Source of the DNA: JAWSUT01 sp033549345
GTDB lineage: Bacteria; Bacillota; Dethiobacteria; Dethiobacterales; Dethiobacteraceae
Reading direction: 5' to 3'
DNA length: 64,000 bases
Assembly: GCA_033549345.1 (NCBI GenBank)
Contig: JAWSUT010000002.1
Location: 62,001 to 126,000 of the forward strand
Part shown: positions 17,522 through 24,985 of the stretch, piece after piece
Layout of the letters: each line of letters starts with the position of its first letter
Position numbering within the stretch: position 1 is the first letter of the stretch
Notes under the pieces: generated by a model
What the model was told of the DNA's origin: nothing
The model's database searches: none
Seen by the model: only the letters and a program-made list of their open reading frames with translations
Translations under genes and position numbers: made by a program

Positions 17522-17610
17522 CACAGGCAGGGTTTTTCTGCGCACTGAGCGAAGAAAAACCGGATGCTTAGCATAATCTGACAGTAGATGAAGCCAAAGG
17601 AGGAAAACGT

Positions 17611-17952
17611 ATGGAACAGGAAGAAAGAACGTGGGGGATGGTCTGTCATTTGGCGTCGCTGGTTGCGTTGATCGGTATCCCGTTTGGGCATATTCTGGGG
17701 CCACTGGTCGTCTTGAAAAAAGACCAGTATCCCTTCGCTGATGACCAGGGCAAAGAATCGTTAAATTTCCAGATATCAATGACACTCTACGGATTTATTT
17801 TACTTATTTTTGCTGTTGTTACTTTGGGCCTGGGTGCGATTCTGCTTATCGCCGTGTTTATTGTGGAGCTGGTGCTGGTCATTACTGCTGCCGTCCGGGC
17901 AAACAACGGGGAATACTACAGATACCCACTGACAATTCAATTTATTAAATAG
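17611..17952 (+). CDS. DUF4870 domain membrane protein
   Basis: 113 residues, AAGGAGG ribosome site. The WGMVCHLASLVALIGIPFG start and FADDQGKESLNFQISM segment are typical of the DUF4870/Tic20-like family. Three hydrophobic segments (about residues 10-32, 53-75 and 73-95) predict an integral membrane protein. Function is unknown. Confidence 0.8.
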   Translation: MEQEERTWGMVCHLASLVALIGIPFGHILGPLVVLKKDQYPFADDQGKESLNFQISMTLYGFILLIFAVVTLGLGAILLIAVFIVELVLVITAAVRANNGEYYRYPLTIQFIK

Positions 17953-17957
17953 TCATT

Positions 17958-17989
17958 AAACCGGCCTTTTGGCCGGTTTTACATTTTTA
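17958..17989 (+). terminator. Rho-independent terminator
   Basis: AAACCGGCC-TTTT-GGCCGGTTT followed by TACATTTTT. Confidence 0.88.
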
Positions 17990-18069
17990 TTGATAACTAG
18001 TTGCAGGATAAAAGAAATTAATCACGAACTTTACATTTAAGTCAGGATTTACCTAGGGGGAGTATGCCC

Positions 18070-20112
18070 ATGGATACTTGTTCCACAACCGGCTGCAGCA
18101 GCAGCTTCTGTCCCGAAGGCTCACAATGCCGCAGTATGAATGTTTCTTCCGTTCTGGAGTGTATGGGAGCCCTCCTTTACCCCGGTGACTTTACAAAAAG
18201 TGCCAAAGCTATCTTTCAGGAATGCAAAAAGCTGATTGGCGCCCGGGCAGGTTATGTGGCCGTTCTTGATGAAACAGAAGAAAAAAACAGGGTGCTGTTT
18301 CTGGATACGGGCGGCATGGACTGTACCCTGGATACGTCATTACCCATGCCCATTCGTGGTTTTCGCCAAACAGTTTATGAGAGCGGAAAAACGCTCTACG
18401 AGAACAGCTTTACTGACAACGGCTGGCAGGACCTGCTTCCACCCGGTCATGTGGAAATCGAGAATATCATGTTTATTCCGCTTATCCATGACGGTAAGGT
18501 GACCGGACTGTTGGGCCTGGCAAACAAGCCGGGCGGATTTGCGGAGTGTGATGCGGAAGTTGGCACTGCTTTTGGCCGGTTTGCTTCCGTGGCGCTCCAT
18601 AACAAGATGATGACGGAGAGACTCACAGAAAGCGAAGAACAATATCGCTCCCTGGTTGAAGTCATCCCGGAGGCAATTTTCGTTGTTTCCGATAAAATAA
18701 TTATTTTTGCCAACAGTGCGGCGGCGACGCTGCTTGGGGCGGAGTCGGCAGCCGAACTCATCAACAGGCCGCTGCCCGATATTATTCATCCGGATGATCT
18801 GGAGAGTGTCAGAAAGAATGCTCCACTGATCGTCAAACAACAGATACCTGACACACCATTGGAAATAAAGCTGGTCCGTCTTGACGGCAGTGCTGTCGAT
18901 GTGGAATTCAGGCCAACATCTTTTACCTATGAGGGGAAACCCACCGTATTGGTCATAGCCAGGGATGTAACGCAGCAGAAAAGTTTGGAGCAGGAGAACC
19001 TGAATGCGACAAAACTGGAAGCAGTCAGCATCCTGGCCGGTGGGGTGGCTCATGATTTTAATAATCTGCTCACAGTAGTGCTGGGTAATCTGTCAATTGC
19101 TAAAATGTATGCCGCCAAAGACGCACCGCTGTTTACAAAACTGGCCGAGATTGAACGGGCCGCACTGCAGACGAAGGAGCTGACACATCAGCTGCTGGCC
19201 TTTACAAAAGACCAGACACTGCAAAAAAAGACGGTATACATAGAAGAGCTGCTTGGAGAGACAATCCCTTTTTTGCTGCGGGGAACAAACATTAAAGTCA
19301 GATTTAATTTTACCGATGGCCTGCCGGCGGTTGACATTGATTCGGGGCAGATCAGCCAGATGATCAACAACCTGGTGATTAACGCAATCCAGGCCATGCC
19401 TAACGGTGGTACCATTACAGTGGAAGCCGCTCCTTCCAGTGGCCTTGTAAACGTACCGCTTGAGCCGGATGGATATGTGAAAATTACGTTTAAAGATGAG
19501 GGGTGCGGTATCCCAAAAGCGCATCTGCCCAGACTGTTTGAGCCCTTCTTTACCACAAAGGCCGAGGGGAACGGACTGGGGTTAGCCACATCCTATAATA
19601 TTATCAAAAAGCATGGCGGGCATCTGACAGTGGATTCGGCTGTGGGCATCGGAACGGTTTTTTCAGTGTATCTGCCGGCTTCTGCACAGACTGAGGTCGA
19701 ACAGGAAAAAGCAGAAGAAGATTTAATGAGCGGTAAAGGTAAAGTCCTGGTAATGGATGATGAAAAGGGTGTCAGGAAAATTCTCACTGAAATGCTGGAG
19801 CTGCTGGGTTTTGATGTGGAATGTGCCGCCACCGGTGAAGAAGCGGTCTTCCATTATCAGCTGGAAGAGGAGAGAGGAGACGGTTTTGATTTTGTCATTC
19901 TCGATATGACTGTCCGCGGCGGTATGGGCGGTGAAAAAACGCTAAGGAAGCTGCAGGCCATTAACCCGCAGGTTAAGGCGCTGATTGCCAGCGGCTATGC
20001 CAACGCAGATCTGCTGACTGACTACGAAAAACACGGCTTTTGGGGCTTTGTCTCCAAACCCTTCAAACTGCAGGAGCTCAGTAATGTATTAAAAAAGATA
20101 AACTTAAGATAA
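18070..20112 (+). CDS. Hybrid sensor histidine kinase (GAF-PAS-HisKA-HATPase-REC)
   Basis: About 680 residues from ATG 18070 (GGGGGAG 7 nt upstream). A cysteine-rich N-terminus (five Cys in the first 25 residues) is followed by a GAF-like domain (~30-175), a PAS domain (~190-305), the phosphoacceptor GGVAHDFNNLL (~325), HATPase_c (NLVINAIQAM, LFEPFFTTKAEGNGLGLATS) and a C-terminal receiver domain (~560-680, phosphoacceptor in VILDMTVRGG). No membrane segment is visible, so it is a cytoplasmic sensor. The N-terminal cysteines could bind a metal or Fe-S cluster, or sense redox state; this is inference. No partner regulator is adjacent. Confidence 0.88.
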   Translation: MDTCSTTGCSSSFCPEGSQCRSMNVSSVLECMGALLYPGDFTKSAKAIFQECKKLIGARAGYVAVLDETEEKNRVLFLDTGGMDCTLDTSLPMPIRGFRQTVYESGKTLYENSFTDNGWQDLLPPGHVEIENIMFIPLIHDGKVTGLLGLANKPGGFAECDAEVGTAFGRFASVALHNKMMTERLTESEEQYRSLVEVIPEAIFVVSDKIIIFANSAAATLLGAESAAELINRPLPDIIHPDDLESVRKNAPLIVKQQIPDTPLEIKLVRLDGSAVDVEFRPTSFTYEGKPTVLVIARDVTQQKSLEQENLNATKLEAVSILAGGVAHDFNNLLTVVLGNLSIAKMYAAKDAPLFTKLAEIERAALQTKELTHQLLAFTKDQTLQKKTVYIEELLGETIPFLLRGTNIKVRFNFTDGLPAVDIDSGQISQMINNLVINAIQAMPNGGTITVEAAPSSGLVNVPLEPDGYVKITFKDEGCGIPKAHLPRLFEPFFTTKAEGNGLGLATSYNIIKKHGGHLTVDSAVGIGTVFSVYLPASAQTEVEQEKAEEDLMSGKGKVLVMDDEKGVRKILTEMLELLGFDVECAATGEEAVFHYQLEEERGDGFDFVILDMTVRGGMGGEKTLRKLQAINPQVKALIASGYANADLLTDYEKHGFWGFVSKPFKLQELSNVLKKINLR

Positions 20113-20142
20113 TCCGGCACCTTGCTGTCGGATTACTTTTTT
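20110..20142 (+). terminator. Rho-independent terminator
   Basis: TAATCCGGCA pairs with TGTCGGATTA with one internal G/T mismatch, followed by CTTTTTT; it includes the stop of the kinase gene. Confidence 0.85.
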
Positions 20143-20146
20143 GCTC

Positions 20147-20175
20147 TTGATTACAGCGCCAATCCCTGATAGAGT
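20147..20175 (+). promoter_or_regulatory. Promoter of the queF-transporter unit
   Basis: TTGATT (20147-20152) and TAGAGT (20170-20175) with a 17-bp spacer, 22 bp before the riboswitch. Confidence 0.55.
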
Positions 20176-20196
20176 AAAACGAAGGGGATTTCCCCC

Positions 20197-20235
20197 CGGC
20201 GGTCGTAGTAACCCGCCTTATCAAAACAAAGGAGG
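20197..20235 (+). promoter_or_regulatory. preQ1-I riboswitch controlling queF translation
   Basis: GGCGG-TCGTAGTAAC-CCGCC then TTATCAAAACAAAGG matches the compact preQ1-I aptamer: short P1 stem, the GUCGnAGUAACCC loop and an A-rich tail CAAAACAA that folds back into the P1 groove. The tail runs straight into the GGAGG ribosome site (20231-20235), so ligand binding should hide it and lower translation. The downstream genes make and import preQ1-related compounds, which fits. A small GGGGA/TCCCC hairpin lies just before it. Confidence 0.88.
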
Positions 20236-20244
20236 TCAATTCTT

Positions 20245-20628
20245 TTGAGTCAGGATTTTTATGCACTGGGCCATGATGTCAAGGAGCCCGGCCGTAAGCT
20301 GGACGTATTTCCAAAGCCCGATGGCGTGGAGACGGTGGTACTGGAAAGTGATGAGGTGACAAGCGTCTGCCCGGTAACGGGCCAACCGGACTGGGAGACG
20401 GTGATTATCGAGTATGCTCCCGAGGCGTACTGTATTGAGAGTAAAAGCCTGAAGCTCTATTTCTGGAGTTTCCGTGATGAGGGCGTGTTTTGTGAGGCGC
20501 TGGCGGCTCAAATTGCCGGAGATATTTATAATGCCTGCAAGCCCCGCTGGTGCAAGGTGACTGTAATCCAAAAACCCCGGGGCGGTATCCGGATTACGGC
20601 CTCAGCCCGTACCGGTGAGTCGGAATAG
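20245..20628 (+). CDS. queF: NADPH-dependent 7-cyano-7-deazaguanine reductase QueF
   Basis: 127 residues, the single-domain (type I) form. SVCPVTGQPDW contains the nucleophilic Cys42 and Asp49 (spacing Cys+7, as in the family), and ESKSLKLYFWSFRDEG is the substrate-binding signature. It reduces preQ0 to preQ1 on the queuosine pathway. The start is TTG with GGAGG 8 nt upstream. Regulated by the preQ1-I riboswitch in its leader and followed by the precursor transporter. Confidence 0.95.
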   Translation: MSQDFYALGHDVKEPGRKLDVFPKPDGVETVVLESDEVTSVCPVTGQPDWETVIIEYAPEAYCIESKSLKLYFWSFRDEGVFCEALAAQIAGDIYNACKPRWCKVTVIQKPRGGIRITASARTGESE

Positions 20629-20639
20629 AGGTGGGCAAT

Positions 20640-21311
20640 ATGGACCAGAGCCTCTCCAGACAGGAGAAAGCTTTTCTGCTTCTTTCCTGCAGTTTCGTTG
20701 TTTTACTTGTGACCAGCAATGTGATTGCCGGCAAGATCATTACCATTGGCGGCCTGTTTGCTCCCGCGGCCGTACTCTGCTACTCGCTGACCTTTGCGAC
20801 AACAGATACTCTGGCTGAAATCTGGGGTAAAGACAGAACACGCTTTGTTGTTAATGTAGGCTTTTTTGTCACCGTACTCTCTGCATTGTTTATCCGGCTG
20901 GCCATTATCACGCCGGCCGCGCCATTTTGGCAGGAGCAGGAGGCGTTTGCCTTCATTCTGGGTGGCAATCTGCGTATTGTCCTTGCCAGCCTGACAGCGT
21001 ATCTAATCAGCCAGCACCATGATATCTGGGCGTTTACCTTCTGGAAGGAAAAGACCGGCGACCGACATCTCTGGCTCCGCAACAACCTCTCCACAGGTGT
21101 TTCCCAGCTGTTGGACACAGGCATCTTTATCACGCTGGCCTTTTACGGTACCGGCACACCGCTTTTCTCCATGGTCTTTGGCCAATATGTAATTAAAGTT
21201 CTCATCGGACTCCTTGACACACCTATCGTTTATCTCCTCGTTCACCTCACAAAACGCTTCACCCTGGGACAGGGGGACAGGTTACTTGTCCCAAAAAAAA
21301 TCAATAGTTAA
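20640..21311 (+). CDS. Queuosine precursor transporter (YhhQ/VUT family)
   Basis: 223 residues from ATG 20640 (AGAGGTGG upstream; the GTG at 20631 is within the site). About six hydrophobic segments; NVIAGKIITIGGLFAPAAV and FATTDTLAEIWGK are family signatures. It imports preQ0/preQ1-type precursors. It is in one unit with queF. The last ~15 residues (LGQGDRLLVPKKINS) are encoded by a mobile-looking palindromic repeat (21274-21292), so the native C-terminus has probably been replaced. Confidence 0.88.
   Translation: MDQSLSRQEKAFLLLSCSFVVLLVTSNVIAGKIITIGGLFAPAAVLCYSLTFATTDTLAEIWGKDRTRFVVNVGFFVTVLSALFIRLAIITPAAPFWQEQEAFAFILGGNLRIVLASLTAYLISQHHDIWAFTFWKEKTGDRHLWLRNNLSTGVSQLLDTGIFITLAFYGTGTPLFSMVFGQYVIKVLIGLLDTPIVYLLVHLTKRFTLGQGDRLLVPKKINS
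21274..21292 (+). repeat. 19-bp palindromic repeat, left copy
   Basis: GGGACAGGTTACTTGTCCC, an exact reverse complement of the copy at 21618-21636. Each copy is itself a near-palindrome. It lies inside the 3' end of the transporter gene. Confidence 0.8.
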
Positions 21312-21318
21312 AACACTT

Positions 21319-21343
21319 GGGACAGATATTCTGTCCCTTTCTT
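21319..21343 (+). terminator. Hairpin terminator after the queuosine transporter
   Basis: GGGACAGA-TAT-TCTGTCCC followed by TTTCTT; related in sequence to the flanking GGGACA repeats. Confidence 0.65.
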
Positions 21344-21361
21344 ATGGCATTTAAAATATAG

Positions 21362-21413
21362 TTGACATATGTTCATTACTGCTGTATCATAATAATGAGC
21401 TTATGTTCATAAG
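21362..21413 (+). promoter_or_regulatory. Promoter and palindromic operator of the Cys/His-rich gene
   Basis: TTGACA (21362-21367) and TATCAT (21385-21390) with a 17-bp spacer. CTTATGTTCATAAG (21400-21413) is a 6-2-6 perfect inverted repeat just downstream, and ATGTTCAT also occurs at 21369-21376. ATGTTCAT-type half-sites are known for metal sensors of the ArsR/SmtB family; assignment here is inference. Confidence 0.6.
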
Positions 21414-21439
21414 AACCAAAATCCAAGGAGGAAAAACTT

Positions 21440-21601
21440 ATGGCAGACAAAAAGAACAAGTGTGGATGCGGCCATACAGAACCTGTAGTGCACGAAACAG
21501 ATAAATGCGGTTGTCACAGTAACGATATGCACAGCGAGAAAGAGCACGGCCAATGCGGCGGAGGCAATCATAAAGGCTGCGGCTGTGGACACCACAAGTA
21601 A
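21440..21601 (+). CDS. Small Cys/His-rich, probably metal-binding protein
   Basis: 53 residues with AAGGAGG 7 nt upstream. It has 8 cysteines and 8 histidines arranged as CGCGH, CGCH, CGGG and CGCGHH, in a hydrophilic, lysine-rich background; no signal peptide. This looks like a metallothionein-like metal buffer. The promoter carries a palindrome of the kind used by metal sensors. The gene lies between 19-bp inverted repeats, so it may have moved as a small cassette. No named family was recognised. Confidence 0.7.
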   Translation: MADKKNKCGCGHTEPVVHETDKCGCHSNDMHSEKEHGQCGGGNHKGCGCGHHK

Positions 21602-21617
21602 ATAACGTTCAAGGGCT

Positions 21618-21636
21618 GGGACAAGTAACCTGTCCC
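21618..21636 (+). repeat. 19-bp palindromic repeat, right copy (inverted)
   Basis: GGGACAAGTAACCTGTCCC, the exact reverse complement of 21274-21292; similarity extends a few bases further into the GGGG-rich flank. Confidence 0.8.
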
Positions 21637-21645
21637 CTCGTCCCC

Positions 21646-21685
21646 AAAAAAGGACAGCGACCAAATTGGTCGCTGTCCTTTTTCT
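21646..21685. terminator. Bidirectional terminator
   Basis: AAGGACAGCGACC and GGTCGCTGTCC form a long stem with A-run on one side and TTTTTCTT on the other, between convergent genes. Confidence 0.9.
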
Positions 21686-22413
21686 TATAATATTCTGCTT
21701 AAGAAGGCTTGAGTGCGTTCATTTTGCGGGTTGGTGAAAATCTGATCCGGAGAGCCTTCTTCTATGATCATACCTTCATCCATATAGATGGTGCGGTCGG
21801 CCACTTCCTGGGCGAACCCCATTTCGTGGGTGACAACCATCATGGTCATCCCTTCTTTGGCCAACTCCTGCATGACGGCCAGAACCTCACCCACCAGTTC
21901 GGGGTCCAAAGCAGATGTTGGTTCATCAAAGAGCATGATTTTAGGTTTCATGGCCAGCGCCCTGGCAATGGCGACCCGCTGTTTCTGTCCGCCCGAGAGC
22001 ATGGCCGGGTAGACGTCGGCTTTGTCGGACAGGCCGACTTTTTCAAGCAGTTCCTCGCCCATAATGATTGCTTCCTTGCGGGGTACATTTTTAACCTGCA
22101 AAAGCCCTTCAATCACGTTTCCCATCACGGTCATATGCGGAAACAGGTTAAAGTGCTGGAAAACCATGCCCACGTCCTGTCGGATGGTATGCAGACGGCG
22201 AATGTCTTTTTTGGGGTGCACAGGGTCTCCGTCAATCTGAATTTCCCCTTCTTCGGCGATTTCCAGGAAATTTACACAGCGCAAAAGTGTGCTCTTTCCC
22301 GAACCGCTGGCACCAATCAGTACGACAACTTCGCTGTCGGCCACCTCCAGATTAATTCCTTTGAGGACATGGAGGTCGCCAAACCATTTATGAAGATTTT
22401 TAATTTTAATCAT
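21685..22413 (-). CDS. Polar amino acid ABC transporter, ATP-binding protein
   Basis: 242 residues, GlnQ/HisP type. Walker A GASGSGKST, signature MLSGGQKQRVAIARAL, Walker B KIMLFDEPTSALDPEL and the H-loop VVTHEMGFA are all present. It powers amino acid import by the permease encoded 12 bp upstream. The start has GGAGGG upstream on the minus strand. Confidence 0.94.
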   Translation of the reverse strand: MIKIKNLHKWFGDLHVLKGINLEVADSEVVVLIGASGSGKSTLLRCVNFLEIAEEGEIQIDGDPVHPKKDIRRLHTIRQDVGMVFQHFNLFPHMTVMGNVIEGLLQVKNVPRKEAIIMGEELLEKVGLSDKADVYPAMLSGGQKQRVAIARALAMKPKIMLFDEPTSALDPELVGEVLAVMQELAKEGMTMMVVTHEMGFAQEVADRTIYMDEGMIIEEGSPDQIFTNPQNERTQAFLSRIL

Positions 22414-22425
22414 CTGTTATCCCTC

Positions 22426-23112
22426 CTAACCCCTGTACTCACTGACACGCAGGCGCTCTTCAACCTTGCCTACAGCCACACTCAAAACAGATGTCATGAT
22501 CAGGTAATAAATACCGGCGATAATGAGCATTTCCAGAAACAGAAATGTGGAAGAGGCGTACTGCCTGCTGCGCAGAAGCAGTTCATGGACGGCGATGGTG
22601 CTGGCCAGGGAGGAGTCTTTCAGAGCAATAATAAACTGATTGCCCAGGGGCGGTACCGCCCGTTTAAAGGCCTGGGGAAGAATAATGCGTTTCATCGTTT
22701 GCCAGGTTGTCATTCCCAAAGACAGGCCCGCTTCCCGCTGCCCACGGTCAATTGACTGAATGGCGCCACGGAAAATTTCAGCGATATAGGCGGCATTATG
22801 CACGCCCAGTGCGATCACCGCGGAAGGGAATCCCGGAATTTTCACAATCGGCGCCAGGCCATAGTAGACAATCCACAGCTGCAAGAGCAGTGGCGTGCCG
22901 CGAATGGCCCAAATGTAGGCCCTGGCCGGCGCATTCAGGATCTTTATCTTTGAGATGCGCAGCAAAGCCACCACAAGGCCCAGAAACAGGCCAAATAAAA
23001 TGCCCAGGGTGGTGATCTGCAGCGTCATGACAGCCGCAGGCCAGAAGTTTGGAAAGTATTGCGGAATGACGGTGAAGTCATAGGGAAAGTCAAAGTTAAA
23101 CATATTCTCCAT
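22426..23112 (-). CDS. Polar amino acid ABC transporter, permease
   Basis: 228 residues of the HisMQ/GlnP family with about five membrane segments and the EAA-type loop EIFRGAIQSIDRGQREAGLSLG. The protein is encoded between the ATPase and the binding protein. A hairpin terminator between it and the binding-protein gene suggests that the binding protein is made in excess. Confidence 0.92.
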   Translation of the reverse strand: MENMFNFDFPYDFTVIPQYFPNFWPAAVMTLQITTLGILFGLFLGLVVALLRISKIKILNAPARAYIWAIRGTPLLLQLWIVYYGLAPIVKIPGFPSAVIALGVHNAAYIAEIFRGAIQSIDRGQREAGLSLGMTTWQTMKRIILPQAFKRAVPPLGNQFIIALKDSSLASTIAVHELLLRSRQYASSTFLFLEMLIIAGIYYLIMTSVLSVAVGKVEERLRVSEYRG

Positions 23113-23128
23113 CTCCCTTTCAGTTCAC

Positions 23129-23161
23129 AAAAAAGGCACGGCGCCCTGGGGTGCCGTGCCG
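23129..23161 (-). terminator. Intra-operon terminator between binding protein and permease
   Basis: On the minus strand GGCACGGCACC and GGCGCCGTGCC pair, followed by TTTTTTG. It probably gives partial termination inside the transporter operon. Confidence 0.8.
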
Positions 23162-23174
23162 GCAGAGCTATATC

Positions 23175-24032
23175 TTACTGCTTTGTAATGTCGATACCTT
23201 CACCAAACCATGCTTCACTGATGGCGGTCATGGTTCCGTCGGCATGCATTTCTAAAAGAATTTCGTTGAGACGTTCTAAGAGCTCAGTGTCATCTTTGTG
23301 GATGGCAAGAGCCATTTCTTCTGTGCGCAGCAGGTCACCGGCCAGTGCCAGTTTTTCCCCTTGCTGCATTTCAGCCATGGCCCGGACAGCAACCAGGCGG
23401 TCTGTGATTACGCCGTCTACGCGGCCGTTAATCAGCTCGATTAGAGTCTGGTTGTCGTCTTCATAGAGAGCGACTTCAGCGCCAAGCGCTTCAGCGTCTT
23501 CAGCGAACGTGGTACCGGTAACAACGCCGATTGTTTTGCCGTCCATGTCGCCGGGATCTGTGATTCCGGAGTCTCCCAGTACGACCAGCTGTGCGCCGGA
23601 GTAGTAGTAAGGGACAGTAAAGTTAACGACCTGCAGACGTTCTTCGGTGATGGCCATGCTGCCCAGTACCGCATCATACCGGTTAGAACGCAGGCCTTCG
23701 ATAATGCCGTCCCATGCTGTGGTAACATAGTCGAGTTCCACACCCAGGCGTTCGGCAATCGCTTCGCCTGTATCTACGTCAAAGCCGACTACATCATCGC
23801 CTTCGTAGAAGTTAAAGGGAGGGTAGCCACCACTGCCGGCGGCAGAAAAGGCGCCGGCGGCGAGAACACGGTCCAGGCTGCCGTCTCCGACGGCTTCGCC
23901 GTTATTATCGTTACCGTTGTTGTTACTGTTGTTGTCGGGCTCAGGTGCATTTGCCGTACCGCAGCCCACCAGAGCCAGGGCAAATACGGAAATCAAAATA
24001 ACAAACAATAATATGGTTTTCTTTTTAAACAC
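23175..24032 (-). CDS. Polar amino acid ABC transporter, substrate-binding lipoprotein
   Basis: 285 residues from the GTG at 24032, which has AGGAG 8 nt upstream; a TTG at 24047 is too close to it. A signal peptide with lipobox ALVGC at ~20-24 is followed by an Asn/Gly-rich linker (tethered to the membrane) and the SBP family 3 fold (GGYPPFNFYEGDDVVGFDVD, GSMAITEERLQVVNF). It captures a polar amino acid outside the cell. The gene is first in the operon and has a ~400-nt leader with a terminator. Confidence 0.92.
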   Translation of the reverse strand: MFKKKTILLFVILISVFALALVGCGTANAPEPDNNSNNNGNDNNGEAVGDGSLDRVLAAGAFSAAGSGGYPPFNFYEGDDVVGFDVDTGEAIAERLGVELDYVTTAWDGIIEGLRSNRYDAVLGSMAITEERLQVVNFTVPYYYSGAQLVVLGDSGITDPGDMDGKTIGVVTGTTFAEDAEALGAEVALYEDDNQTLIELINGRVDGVITDRLVAVRAMAEMQQGEKLALAGDLLRTEEMALAIHKDDTELLERLNEILLEMHADGTMTAISEAWFGEGIDITKQ

Positions 24033-24137
24033 AAAATCACTCCTCAAATTTGATTGACCCCAATATCGAAATAACTTTACATACTTATCCGGGGGAAACG
24101 AAAAAAGTCAACAACACCTCCTTTATCCGGTTTGCCG

Positions 24138-24203
24138 AAAATAAAAAACCTGAGCATTCCAGTCTCTTCATCCATTTCAGAAGAGACTAGAGTGCCCAGG
24201 TTT
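24138..24203 (-). terminator. Leader terminator upstream of the amino acid transporter
   Basis: On the minus strand a ~23-bp stem (from AACCTGGGCA to TGCTCAGGTT, few mismatches) is followed by TTTTTTATTTT. It lies inside the leader ~105 bp before the start codon, a typical attenuation position. Confidence 0.9.
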
Positions 24204-24437
24204 CGCCTCTCGACTCACCTTAAGCCACACCTTCGGGTGTAGCCTACTCCGGCCCATATGAGCCGTGAAGGAGCCCCTTTTCTCCCACTGGTTTTTCCCG
24301 TCCCGATTTCAGCACTCAAACTGGCGGCTTGTCTGCGACCCGCTGCTCTTTCCGACGCGGAAAGCGCGTACCGCAACTCACAGCCTGCATACTGCCGGGT
24401 GGTAATTCACCATTGGTGTCAGGGTGTATTAAATTGC
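24204..24437 (-). ncRNA. Long structured leader RNA of unassigned class (candidate riboswitch)
   Basis: Between a clear minus-strand promoter and the leader terminator lie ~230 nt rich in hairpins: CTTTCCG-CGT-CGGAAAG, CGGCTC-ATAT-GGGCCG, and CACC-CGAA-GGTG inside GGCTA...GGC, with purine-rich joining pieces such as GGAGTAGG and GAGAGGCGAAACC. The end of this region can pair with the terminator's left arm zone, as expected for an antiterminator switch. I compared by memory with lysine, T-box, SAM, glycine, FMN, cobalamin, M-box and c-di-AMP consensus features and found no match. Amino acid sensing is the natural guess from the genes it controls. Confidence 0.6.
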
Positions 24438-24443
24438 TTAAAT

Positions 24444-24472
24444 ATTATACCATGGCAAGCAATTTTAATCAA
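24444..24472 (-). promoter_or_regulatory. Promoter of the amino acid transporter leader
   Basis: On the minus strand TTGATT (24472-24467) and TATAAT (24449-24444) are separated by 17 bp. Confidence 0.85.
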
Positions 24473-24629
24473 TTGTTCATAATATGCATTACCAGTAACA
24501 GGTGGTGCACAGCGGCGTATATATTGCAATATAATGCATATGCGCTATTCAGGTATCTATTCCTGCCGATAAGAAAAGATTTCATAATCAGGTAGCATTA
24601 GCAGATAATAAGACAAAGGAGGGTTGCAT

Positions 24630-24872
24630 TTGGCTGTAATAACGATAGACTTAGGGCCGCAAATCGAAATGAGCGACTTGAAAAGGGTGCGGCAGCAGTT
24701 AGAGCGGCTTGGGCCTGATGATGAAATTCGCATTGTTATGGAAGCTGCCGATGCCCATGAAGCGGCCGAGGTGGCAGCCGAACTGGAGCGTCAGGGGTTT
24801 GACTGGCAGCCCCATGGCAGTCACGACGGCAGAGATTATTATCTGACGGCAAAAAGAAAATTACTTCACTAA
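24630..24872 (+). CDS. Uncharacterised 80-residue acidic protein
   Basis: TTG start at 24630 with AGGAGGG 6 nt upstream; the earlier TTG at 24624 touches that site. The sequence (MAVITIDLG start, EIRIVMEAADAHEAAEVAAE middle) suggests a small alpha/beta fold with repeated beta and helix segments and no membrane segment. A terminator follows. I do not recognise the family. Confidence 0.75.
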   Translation: MAVITIDLGPQIEMSDLKRVRQQLERLGPDDEIRIVMEAADAHEAAEVAAELERQGFDWQPHGSHDGRDYYLTAKRKLLH

Positions 24873-24883
24873 TTTCAAGGGAG

Positions 24884-24906
24884 CCCCTGCAGATGCAGGG
24901 GTTTTT
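24884..24906 (+). terminator. Rho-independent terminator
   Basis: CCCCTGC-AGAT-GCAGGGG followed by TTTTTC. Confidence 0.9.
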
Positions 24907-24985
24907 CACGTCCACTGCTGCTGTTCCATATACTGTTAGAAATCAGGGCATCTATGGGTTGCCGATACGCGAAGGAGGCGTAAAC

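Noticed and set aside
21274..21636. Insertion sequence or composite transposon
   Set aside because: There is no transposase gene between or near the inverted repeats; only a REP-like or cassette-like pattern can be claimed.
24138..24472. T-box or lysine riboswitch assignment for the transporter leader
   Set aside because: No T-box TGGNACCGCG core and none of the conserved lysine aptamer segments could be found, so no class name was given.
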